Assembly: GCA_039619475.1 (NCBI GenBank)
Contig: CM077115.1
Span: forward strand, 509,350,815 to 509,414,814
Direction: 5' to 3'
From: Icerya purchasi
Lineage: Eukaryota; Arthropoda; Insecta; Hemiptera; Monophlebidae
DNA length: 64,000 nucleotides
In this document: positions 46,551-55,762 of the stretch, in pieces
Numbering within the stretch: the stretch's first letter is position 1
Layout of the letters: each line of letters starts with the position of its first letter
The notes under the pieces: generated by a model
What the model was told of the DNA's origin: nothing
Database searches by the model: none
Seen by the model: only the letters and a program-made list of their open reading frames with translations
Position numbers and translations under genes: made by a program

Positions 46551-47594
46551 ATGCCATATCAAACGGTCCTAAGAAAACCGTGCTACAATATTCTTTCTAG
46601 ACAGAAAAAAAAAAAAACCCTCTTCGTTATCTCTATTATATCAATTTCTAGGAAAAGCTTTTTTCTTTTTTCTTTTTTCTTAACAAATTCTAGCGCAGCC
46701 GTACGGATAACAGGCAATTCACACATTAAGGCAAGATTACATGTTTTTCTTTGTTTCCCTTTTTTTTCGCTCTTTCGTAATCAATTTTATACAAGTTGAG
46801 CCAATTTTACTCGAACAAATTTATTAATAATGAAGTTTCCTTATTGTTCCGTTATTCTCTCGTGCCTTCTCCTTATTGTCCATTGCACCCTCCCAGCAAT
46901 CAATGTATATCCCAATCATATAATGTTCGGTTGTTCGTAATTATCAACTGAACAAGCTTCTTTTTATTCCTTCCCTTTACAAACCGGTATTCCCGCTTCA
47001 TACTGTGCTTCATTGATTCTCTCCCTTCCTTCTCCTTCGGTTATTCTAGCTCTTGATTCCTTTCTGTCGGCAAATAAAATGGAAACATAATAAACTTCAC
47101 TTGGAATGCATTCGTGGATACAAACAGACATATCGCCTAATAGGGGGGGTAACATGCAGTTTAAACATCTAAGTAAAATAAATCAAAAATAAAAAATTAA
47201 ATTTCTTAATAATGATATAACAACAGTAATAATAAAAAAAAATAGAGAAGAAAATAATTAATCGCCTAATAAAATACTAATAAAAAAAAAAAAAAAAAAA
47301 ATTAAACAGAAATAAAAAACCACTAAATAAAAGATGTTTTCCAAAGAAAATAAAAAAACCAAAAAAAAATCCTATTACTGTTATTTTGTCAAGACGAACC
47401 TTTAAAATTCATTGATTTTCTGATTTTAAAAAAAGGGAGGACATCGATGTTTCTATTTAAAGTGAACAGTCGCGTTAAATTATCGTTTTATACGTGTTGC
47501 TATAATCTAGTTGTTAATTTTACCCGTTCTTTTTGTTCTGTTTCCTAAGAAATTACCTGCTATCGACGTGTCGGTTTTTTTCTTATCTATTAAA
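46551..47594. other. Non-coding A-rich stretch
   Basis: The stretch 47160-47400 is A-rich low-complexity sequence with an A run at about 47282-47300. No gene is recognised. The part after about 47440 may already be the 5' untranslated region of the next family C copy. Confidence 0.45.
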
Positions 47595-47615
47595 TCGATG
47601 AGCATAGCTCATCGA
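47595..47615 (+). promoter_or_regulatory. Perfect hairpin upstream of a family C ORF1
   Basis: TCGATGAGC and GCTCATCGA are perfect 9-bp arms around the loop ATA, about 65 bases before the start of recognisable ORF1 sequence. It could be a 5' UTR structure of the element. No second copy is available for comparison. Confidence 0.4.
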
Positions 47616-47659
47616 ACAATCTGCCATTCGCAACTGTCACCAATTAACATGTCTATTGA

Positions 47660-49600
47660 TAATATGCCTACATGCGCTACAAAAATCCGTGGTAAAATCA
47701 CCCCGTTGACCTCGTTCGCCCATCCTACCGATAAACACGGTTTTTGTTTTCAACCGTATACTTAACTATACAAAATGCGTGATTATCTTATTGCAATAAT
47801 ATGGCCCTGATAAAAGGACCACAAAATATTATTACTGCTGCTAAGGTAGGCAAAAATCGAATTATTTTACATTTAAAAACTCCAGAATTGGTAGAAGAAT
47901 TCATGGACAAACATGGACGTTTTATTATTGAATCAAACTTCATCAAATGTAGAAGATTGGTCAGTCCAACGGAAAAAATCGTGCTCCCTCGTGTAAATCC
48001 AAATTCTCGAGGATTATATCAAAAACATACCAGAACTGAACATGACATCTAATATTTCCTTCCTCCGTTTGAATCCACACGATCAATTATTTGGCCATAC
48101 CGTTTTACCTGGGGCGTAGACAATTTTATACTAACACAGAGATCAATAAAGATTTGATGCCTGCTTCATTTCTCATTGAATATTACGATCAAAAACACAG
48201 AATTTTCATAGATAACACTATACAAGAAAGGACACAAACAGAGTTCTTCCGGCCCCTTCCACAAAAATGTTACAATGAAAATCAAATTAAATTTTTTCAA
48301 ATGATGAAGTTCCAAATGCCTCTCCGAAAGTGACATACAATTTTATCAAAACGTTCTCCACCTTCCAAAAATTCCTCGTCATCCTCAAAATCAGATATAA
48401 ACTTACAAGAACCGAAAGAAACAAGAACTGTCGATAAAAATAAAAACAAAAAGATGCAAAAAGCATCCGAGAAAATGAGACCTTAAGTGACATCAAAGTA
48501 TCACTGCAACCGCAAATTGATACTCTAACGTCAATAAAAGAAACCTTCGCTACTCTTCGTGACAATGTGTCGGAATTTCTGGACAAATATATCTTGTCCT
48601 TAGACAATCTTATTATTTTTGTAGATACGTGTAAAGATAATAGTCAAGCTGCCGCTATCGCAAAAGAGTTTACACCTGACCTCAAAGGCCTAGCCTTCAT
48701 GCTCAGAGATAATCGTAAATTTTTACAAAATTCGAAAATGAAAAATAAATTCACTCGAATTATTCGACATCTGGAAGATGAGCTAAATGCTCAGTCACCG
48801 ATCTCCTAATTTTTTCTCAAATCTGATAATTAGATCACGGACCAAAATATTATCATATCTTGGAATTGCAACGGAGTCTTCCTCCACTTCAAAGACTTCA
48901 AACTCTTAATCTTTCAATACATTCCGGCAGCAACTTGCCTGCAAGAAATGCACCTGAAATCAGATCAACACTTTTCCTTACCTATAATGTAATCAATCTG
49001 ACCAAAGCTCTCACAGCTTCAGCTCAAGGTGGAGTTATATTAGCCATTCGGTCAAATATTCATTTTCAAAAAATTTATTTTCAAACAAATTTTCAAATAG
49101 TCGCCGCAAAACTTTCCACAAAAAACCCTGTAACAATCTGCACTGTTTATCTGCCACCTGGAGAAAACGTTTCGAAAGATCATCTTACAAGCCCCAGCAG
49201 TTCTTACCAAAGCTACTTATTTTTTGTGGAGATTTCAACGCACATAGTCCGTCTTGGAGAAGTTCGAAACTTAATAAAAACGGCAAGATCATCGAATCAG
49301 TCATTGCTAATCAGAATTTGACTATTTTGAACTGTAACGCAGTCATACACTACAACTTCTTTTACCGAAAATGATCTAACTTAGATATTTAGTCATCACT
49401 TCTCCTCACCAGTAGGTGCACGCGTACCTTTTAAATAACGACATACTGCCTTAATGTGATCGCTGCACTGCTCCACTGACTATTCAACACCTTCTCAACG
49501 ACTGCCCTCAATACAAAACGATTCGAGAAAAATTCGCTCTGCTTTCATCACTTACAGAGCTTCTCGCTGATGATGAAAGAATGATCTCTAAACTTTTCAG
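47660..49600 (+). pseudogene. Family C-like copy with an internal deletion (no reverse transcriptase)
   Basis: ORF1 pieces come first: MALIKGPQNIITAAKVGKNR and VEEFMDKHGRFIIESNFIKC (47801-48052), a segment typical of these ORF1 proteins, then RRQFYTNTEINKDLMPASFL (48115), and KFTRIIRHLEDEL near 48770. The endonuclease follows (48860-49321) with ACNGVF-like start, VTICTVYLPPGENVS and FFVEISTHIVRLG where the family has GDFNAHSPLWG. Then, within about 80 bases of decayed sequence, comes a C-terminal zinc-type region in another frame, CDRCTAPLTIQHLLNDCPQY (about 49455-49515), plus LLADDERMISKLF. Thus reverse transcriptase and RNase H, about 2 kb, are missing from the middle. The copy is riddled with stops and has the family A element on its 3' side. 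Confidence 0.7.
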
Positions 49601-49620
49601 ATTTTTTTTTTTTTTTTTTT

Positions 49621-49648
49621 TGAGCATGTCAGCTAAGGACGTTACTCA
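49621..49648 (-). promoter_or_regulatory. 3'-terminal RNA hairpin, large family A copy
   Basis: On the minus strand TGAGT pairs with GCTCA (outer, last pair T-G), and GTC with GAC (inner) around the loop CTTAGCT. The 3' arm abuts the poly(A) tail. Compare 9154-9182 (TGGGC/GCCCA, ATC/GAT) and 11459-11483 (TAGGT/GCCTA). Confidence 0.6.
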
Positions 49649-49674
49649 CTTCAACGGTATGAAAGTATTAATAA

Positions 49675-52600
49675 TTATAGAGGAAAAATATTACAAATGG
49701 AACATACGAAAGAAGCTAACAAAGGAATAACCAATGGAGACGGAAAAGAAAGGATGCTGTGAGCGCTGTAGGGCGTAGGGAGGCCAAGACGCAAAAAACC
49801 GGAATACAGTATCGCGCGTTCTGAAGAAATGGAAGGACATTCAAGTAAAATGTGGTTCGCATCGCAAACGAAGTTTGCTTCTGAAGGATCAAATGGACAA
49901 AGAAGAGACTGAGTAATGGAGAAACGAAAGAGCGAAGCAGGAAGCAAGCTGTGGTTTAACCGAAGTCTAATTATGGATGAAATAGTTGACCGTCTCATGT
50001 TGGGGAAATCAAGAAACCCCGGAAAAAGAGGAGGAGTGGGTTGTATGGATAAGTAAAAGGAAGCAGGATTGGAAAAAAAAGAAGGATAGAGATCAGACCA
50101 ACAGTCACGGTGGCAACGCGAGGAAAGAGTAAAAAGACTTTGAGCTGGGAAATGCCTAATAAAGCGACCGTTTAAAGCAGCCGAACGTGCCAACGAGTCG
50201 ACTAACTCGTTGCCCGAAATTCCACAATGACTAGGAATCTACAATAGATCAATACGGACAGAACGGGAATGAAATAGCAGGAACGTATGTGAAGCACGAT
50301 AGGATCAGCGGATGGTTTAGGAAAGGGAGTAGCAATGGCTTGTAAAACGCCTTTTGAATCAGAAGATAAGAGAACCTTGGATATATTGTTAGAGGAGGCT
50401 ATAAAAAGGATTTCCTGTAAGATCGCAATAGATTCGGCTAGGAATATGGAGGAGAACGAGGGGAGTTTGAACGACTCAGAATAGCCGAAATCCGGCAAAG
50501 TAAAAGCCGCTCCAACCCCCAAAGCTGACTTTGAGCCATCTGTAAAAATTAAGGTATAAGAAGGAAAGAGCGAGGATAAAACATAGTTAAATTCGTTATG
50601 AGCAGCGGGAGAGGGAAGAGGCTTGACATACGAAGGAAGAAAAAGTAAACTGGGTGAGTAAATAAAATCTAGGAAATTATAGGTAAAATAAGGGCATTTG
50701 TTGTAGGATAGAACAAAAGGAGAGAAGGCCCTGAGTCGCGAAGAAATCAAGGAAAGGATTGGGGTTTTACGAGGAGAGAAACGCCAGTTGTTGGATATAA
50801 ACCAGTAGGAATTAAGCAAGTAGGAATTGGAAATATGAAGACGTTTAATCAGAAATCGTTCACCTAGATAAAGTCTTCGGATGAATAAAGGACAGGAACC
50901 AGTTTCTGCCAAAATGGCTGCAATAGGAGAGGAGTTCAAGGCACCGATACAAAGGCGGAGACACATATTATGGATTTTATCAAGTTTAAGGAGAAGATAT
51001 TTAGGAGCACTGGCGTAAAGGAACGAGCAATAATCGAATTTAGAAAGGATAGTGGCCCTGTATAGCATCAGAAGGATATAAGGATCCCCACCCCAGTTAC
51101 GGGAGGAGAGAGCCTTCAACCAATTAATCCTCTTAAGAGCCGACGTATAGAGATAATTTATGTGATGATGAAAGGACAAGTTACTGCTAAGAACAATGCC
51201 AAGGTAGGAGACAGAACTAACTAAAGGAATAGGAAGATGGCACACGGATAGACTGACTGGACGATAAGTGAAAACCATAGCTGCTGATTTCTCAGGAGAA
51301 GTAAAAAGGTGAAGATCGGATAACGCATTATCCAGAGAGAAAAGAGAGTTGTTAAGCTCCTCGACGGCGGAAGAAAGATTAACTGAGGAAGAGTAGATGA
51401 GTATATCATCGGCAAAGAATAAGGAAGTAGATGATATCTGAAGAGTAGCTAGGCTATGGAAATAGATGTTAAAGAGAGTAGGGCTAAGACATGAGCCTTG
51501 CTGAAGACCCCTAAAGACCATTCTAGACTCTGAGAAGAAGGGAGTGGAGAGCTGAATTGATCTATTGTAGAAAAGCTTGAGAATTAAGGAAGCGACCTGT
51601 AAAGGAACATTAATGGAACACATTTTATGTAGAAGAGAAGGTAAGTGAACATGATCGAATGCGGAGGTAACATCAAGGAAAGCAGAAACAGTGTATTCTT
51701 TGCGAATAAGAGATTTTTACTCGTCAGATAAAAACAACGATAAACAGTCCGCCGTTCCCAGTCCCGTACGGAAACCGAACATGTTACTGGGAAGAATATT
51801 GTTGAATTCCAGCCACCAGACTAGGCGTTTATTAATCATTTGTTCAAACAATTTTCTAAAACACGAAGCCAAGGAAATAGGACGGAAATAATTAAGATTC
51901 TTTTTTGGAATAGGAATAACAATAAAGGAGTTGTAGATAGAAAGCAAGGTATTCAGTGCGGAGATTGATAAGCTCTTAATAACCAGGAAAGGAATGCCGT
52001 CCACCCCCGGACTAGAGGAGGAGAAGGAATTCTTTAAGGAAGAATGGAGTTCATTGATGTTAAAATCGGAAGACAGAACGTGCATAGAGGATGTAGGTGG
52101 AAACGCTGGAGGGCATATTTCCCCCAAGGATGGAACATATAAGGGAGCAATTGAGTCCAGAAAAGATATGAGCTTCTCCGAAGGAAGGTTGTAATAGGAG
52201 GGACGTTCGGACCGTGGGGACTGAAAGGCTTTCGCCATTTTCCAAAGATGAGAGAGTTAGGTGGATCTAGAGAATGATGAACAGAATTTCTTCCACGCGT
52301 TTTTTTTGCTCTTTTTGAGAATAAATCTGGCCTTAGCATTGGCCTTCCTATAAGCTATGAAATTATCGAAGGAAGAGCAGGAACGTGGGGCCCTGAACTT
52401 CAAAGAACTGTCTCTAAAAGCGACCGAACAATCGTTGTTCCACCATAGGGAAGAAGCAAGAAGATTAGGGTTCTTTTTAGAGAAGCGGATAGGAGGAGAA
52501 GAGGCCGACAACGCCGAGGTAATCCAGTCGATGAACCTGTTGTATTGAAGAACAGGATCTGTTTGGGAATGTATGTTGGGGAGGGCGGAATCGACTCCAG

Positions 52601-53363
52601 CCCGAAATTTATCCCAATCAACTTTGGTTAGGGACCATTTGGAAGCATGGGGAACTCTGGAACAACTGGAATCAGGAGGAGGATGAAGATCGTGAAAGGA
52701 AAGAATAATTGGAACATGGTCACTACCGAAGGTACCCTGCAAGGTTCTCCAATGACAGCTGAGACCAAAGTTGGGAGAAGTGAAGGAAATGTCAATCGAC
52801 CTGCAAGTCTGCGCGCCTCTAAATAACGTCGGAGAATGATCATTAAGAATAACGAAGCTATTGTTAGAGATGAAATTTTCAAGAACACGACCATTACAGT
52901 TATAACCAACCGAACCCCATAGAGGAGAGTGAGCGTTCCAGTCACCACCAAAAATAAAGGGAAAATAAAGAAAATTGGACAATAATGTAAAAGGAAAATT
53001 GTGGAGATCAAAATGCAGAGGGACGTATGTTGAGATAATATGGACTGGTTGAGGATGAATATTAGGAACAGAGATATGCACCAGGTTTGGTGACCGAACG
53101 TCAGAAGGAAAACAAGCGGAGTGATCGTGAACGTGAAAATAAATATCGTTCCTTATCAATATGGCGGCGCCGCCATATCCATCCGCACGATCAGAACGGA
53201 TTAACTTAAATCCACGAATGGATATACTCATGGACTCAGTAAGCCAAGTTTCGGACAACAGAGCAATATGGATGAAGTAAGAGTCAAGAATCCCTTCCAA
53301 GGCCTGTTTGTTGGCTCTCAGGCTCCGACAATTCAATTGGAGAATATTCAACTTATGAGACAT
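49675..53363 (-). pseudogene. Family A ORF2: endonuclease, reverse transcriptase and RNase H
   Basis: I place the start at the ATG at 53363 because homology to APE endonucleases begins right there (MSHKLNILQLNCRSLRANKQ). Endonuclease motifs are LLSETWLTES, FGGDWNAHSPLWGS and GSDHVPIIL, all intact. RT motifs are NYFRPISLASCFRKLFEQM, MFGFRTGLGTADCL, FLDVTSAFDHVHL (palm A, after a stop), GLQQGSCLSPTLFNIY (B), FFADDILIYSS (C) and VSYLGIVLSSNLSFHHHI. RNase H has IFTDGSKSALGVG, LAESIAIL, LSSDSKGVLQ and GNELVDSLARS. The C-terminus has CDANHILLECPS. Lesions are in-frame stops at 52257 and 51717, a short deletion where NSF joins IVIPIPKKN, a stop in place of the Trp of (W)IPSHCG, and a frameshift near 50240. 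All catalytic residues remain recognisable. Confidence 0.88.
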
Positions 53364-54055
53364 GAAAAGAATTCGTAACATGAGACGAATGGCTGGACCA
53401 GAACGCCAACGCAAGAAACAGAAGCCAATTGGCAAAGGCGAACCATGCAGCCAACAGGACTAGGGCAGAAACAAAACAAATAATGGAAAAATGAATCCGC
53501 AGCAATCCAGCAAAGAATGTATTCAGGAGAGACATACCAAAGGTTAGAGGCCTTGACCTCGATCTTGGAAGTTACTGTCAGTTTGCACCACAAGACAATC
53601 CACAGTACAGCATGACGATCCTTCTTTTCGGTTGCCAGTCGAAGACGTAGCAGAACGCATACGCGGTTGGTTAATAGAATCGCCGCCCAGAAAGGCAAAT
53701 CGTTATAAATGCGATTAATAGCTACCATGGAGAAATTCTCCAAACGAGTGCTATTCTTGATGAGCCTATATTTCTGGTAACTTGACCTATAAGCATAATC
53801 GAATGCGATTAGCTTTACAATGGCTATCCTCAAGAGGCTCCACTGTGCGAAGATGGGGTTAGGCCATCCCACAGCGGTTCTCCCGACCAAAGTGCCATAG
53901 CGGAGAAAAAGTGCGGAAGAAATATCTATAATACTGTGGGTTGCTCGATAACAGAACATAACAATAATCCAGAGGGATACAACAGGGAAGAAAGTAAAAT
54001 AAGAATTAGCAGAAATGTAAGTTACTAGAGAGAAATGCAGAAAGAGATGTGACAA
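53348..54055 (-). CDS. Bridging open frame between ORF1 and ORF2 of family A, unknown
   Basis: A 235-codon frame starts 50 bases before the ORF1 stop and ends 16 bases after the ORF2 ATG, in a third reading frame. It fills the unusually long 640-base gap between the two known ORFs. The product would be hydrophobic and Cys/Phe-rich, with candidate membrane segments near residues 8-35 (SLVTYISANSYFTFFPVVSL) and 165-200 (YVSPEYILCWIAADSFFHYL). I recognise no domain. A frame this long is unlikely but not impossible by chance in T-rich sequence. No other copy in the window covers this region, so selection cannot be judged here. Confidence 0.35.
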   Translation of the reverse strand: MSHLFLHFSLVTYISANSYFTFFPVVSLWIIVMFCYRATHSIIDISSALFLRYGTLVGRTAVGWPNPIFAQWSLLRIAIVKLIAFDYAYRSSYQKYRLIKNSTRLENFSMVAINRIYNDLPFWAAILLTNRVCVLLRLRLATEKKDRHAVLWIVLWCKLTVTSKIEVKASNLWYVSPEYILCWIAADSFFHYLFCFCPSPVGCMVRLCQLASVSCVGVLVQPFVSCYEFFSCLIS

Positions 54056-55649
54056 AGTTAGGAGAGGAAGCTATATTGTGGGAAGAAAGCAGTTCTAAAA
54101 TTGCTGCGGATAGGTTATTGACGGCGGATAGGGATGAACCCGACGCATTGGTCGGTATCCCGTTCGAGGATGAGGAAGGTAAGGCTATATTTAAGTCAGC
54201 GTAGGAGGAATTGTCGTTTGAGTTATGTTGAGTGAGAGCCCAGCCCCTGGACGGGTACGGAATTTGATTGGAAGGGAGAGGAGGAAATTGAGGAATAGAT
54301 TTATGAGGCGCTTTCGATTTGCTCTGTTTACGAAAAGTGAGGGACTTGAGGGGAAGTTGTGGATTAGGGACAGAAATATTGAGAGGAACACTAACTTTAG
54401 AAGAAGGGATAGCGGCTCGGTTGGCATATGAGAAAGCTTGTGTAGAATAAGAATTGCTTCTAATGACTGAAGCCTCCTGAAAGGAAACGTTTTCAAAGGA
54501 CATTATTTTTTTGATGTCCCTTTGTTTAGTCCATTCCAGACAACTACGATCGTTGGAACAATGAGCGCTCTTGCAGTTTCGGCATAACGGGGGGTTATGA
54601 AGATCAATACATTCTGAGACGGAATGTTTTTGGGAACAATGGGAACAAACAACTAAAGAACTCCGGCAGTGTCTAGCAATATGTCCGAACAGGAAACACT
54701 TAGCACACTGCATTGGAGGTTTAACACTCGGAGAGACAGGAAAACGAAGTTTAAAGATGGAAATGAAGTTAGGAAGGACGGTTTTGGAGAACTTAAGTTC
54801 AACCGAATTCGTTGGAACCTTCTTGCCTTCGGCAGTGCGCAGGATTCTTCTGGCTGAGATTACCAGGACATCAGGTGATTTTAGGCCCTCTAAAATGTCA
54901 TTTTCAGAGAAGGAAGGATGAATACCTGAGATCACGCCTAACTTATATAATGAGGTAACAGGGATAAATGCTTTAAGATTATGCTTAGTAAGAAAATTAA
55001 GATTTTGAAGGAAAGAGTTGGCTGCAGAAGAAGAAGAGAAAACGACAGCAACGCGATTTTTTCCTCGCGGAGTAATATCTGTAAAAGAAGAAGAAACGGA
55101 ACTAAGAAGTTTGGCCAAAGCCAGGGGGTGGTAATTACCTATATTAGCATCAGCCGAGGTGTGCTCGACTATAACTGAATAAGGACCCGGGTGGTTTTGA
55201 AGATAAGTCTCAGAAGGATTAGGACTCCTATTGCTTTCGCTAATATTGGGATTATCTCCATCCTTATTGATGACGTTTGTTGAAATATTATTATTATTAT
55301 TATTGGCGATATTGTTATTAGATTCGAAAATTTCATTAACGAGATCGCTACTCTTAGTGACAATGTTATTATTTAGAAGTGTATTCTGAGTAATGTTGAC
55401 ATTATTATTATTAACCCTATTTCCATTATGTTCATCGCTGCTAGAAGAACTGTTATTAGACTCGGAAGGGTTAGACTGCGACAATCGCAAGTCTTTTGAG
55501 GGCAGTGACGCCACAGGGGATAGTGGGCTCGACGGTTTACGTTTTGGAGGAGCATCAGCAACCTCCATTAAATTCAACGACAGATCCGTTTTAGAGGGCT
55601 TAAGCCCAGTAGAGGAGGCCGCTGTGCGGCCCCCCTTGGACACGCTCAT
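54006..55649 (-). CDS. Family A ORF1: gag-like protein with three zinc knuckles, intact
   Basis: The 547-codon frame has no interruption. Residues 55-145 are Ser- and Asn-rich, with the Asn run encoded by an AAT/AAC microsatellite. Residues 155-300 form a folded gag-like region (HPGPYSVIVEH, LGVISGIHPSFSENDILEGL). The knuckles are at 315-328 (CAKCFLFGHIARHC), 335-347 (CSHCSQKHSVSEC) and 356-370 (CRNCKSAHCSNDRSC). This spacing series is the same as in the jockey ORF1 at 36.7 kb and is the mark of nucleic-acid-binding ORF1 proteins of these elements. I take the Met at 55649 as start because it opens the frame, though an upstream one cannot be excluded. Its intactness contrasts with the damaged ORF2. 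Confidence 0.85.
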   Translation of the reverse strand: MSVSKGGRTAASSTGLKPSKTDLSLNLMEVADAPPKRKPSSPLSPVASLPSKDLRLSQSNPSESNNSSSSSDEHNGNRVNNNNVNITQNTLLNNNIVTKSSDLVNEIFESNNNIANNNNNNISTNVINKDGDNPNISESNRSPNPSETYLQNHPGPYSVIVEHTSADANIGNYHPLALAKLLSSVSSSFTDITPRGKNRVAVVFSSSSAANSFLQNLNFLTKHNLKAFIPVTSLYKLGVISGIHPSFSENDILEGLKSPDVLVISARRILRTAEGKKVPTNSVELKFSKTVLPNFISIFKLRFPVSPSVKPPMQCAKCFLFGHIARHCRSSLVVCSHCSQKHSVSECIDLHNPPLCRNCKSAHCSNDRSCLEWTKQRDIKKIMSFENVSFQEASVIRSNSYSTQAFSYANRAAIPSSKVSVPLNISVPNPQLPLKSLTFRKQSKSKAPHKSIPQFPPLPSNQIPYPSRGWALTQHNSNDNSSYADLNIALPSSSSNGIPTNASGSSLSAVNNLSAAILELLSSHNIASSPNFVTSLSAFLSSNLHFC

Positions 55650-55750
55650 CTACAGTAATATAGAAGAATTGGAGATACAAAACAAAAGAAAAAGGAGGAA
55701 AAGAAAAGAAAAAAAAAAAAAAATTCTAGAAATGAAATATACTGCTAACT

Positions 55751-55762
55751 AAATAAATAATA
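55751..55762. repeat. Candidate target-site duplication, left copy
   Basis: AAATAAATAATA occurs here and at 59393-59404, exactly bracketing the plus-strand family C copy. The word is low in complexity, so chance identity is possible. Confidence 0.55.

Larger units (their letters stand above)
49602..55700 (-). mobile_element. Family A non-LTR retrotransposon, near full-length
   Basis: The minus strand carries ORF1 (55649-54006), a bridging open frame (54055-53348), ORF2 (53363-49675), a 3' hairpin directly next to a 19-base A tail (T run 49602-49620). An RNase H-bearing ORF2 with EN and RT plus a zinc-knuckle ORF1 is the layout of the I-like clades. The 5' boundary is approximate and I found no target-site duplication. 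It lies against the decayed family C-like copy on one side and close to the next family C copy on the other. Confidence 0.85.
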
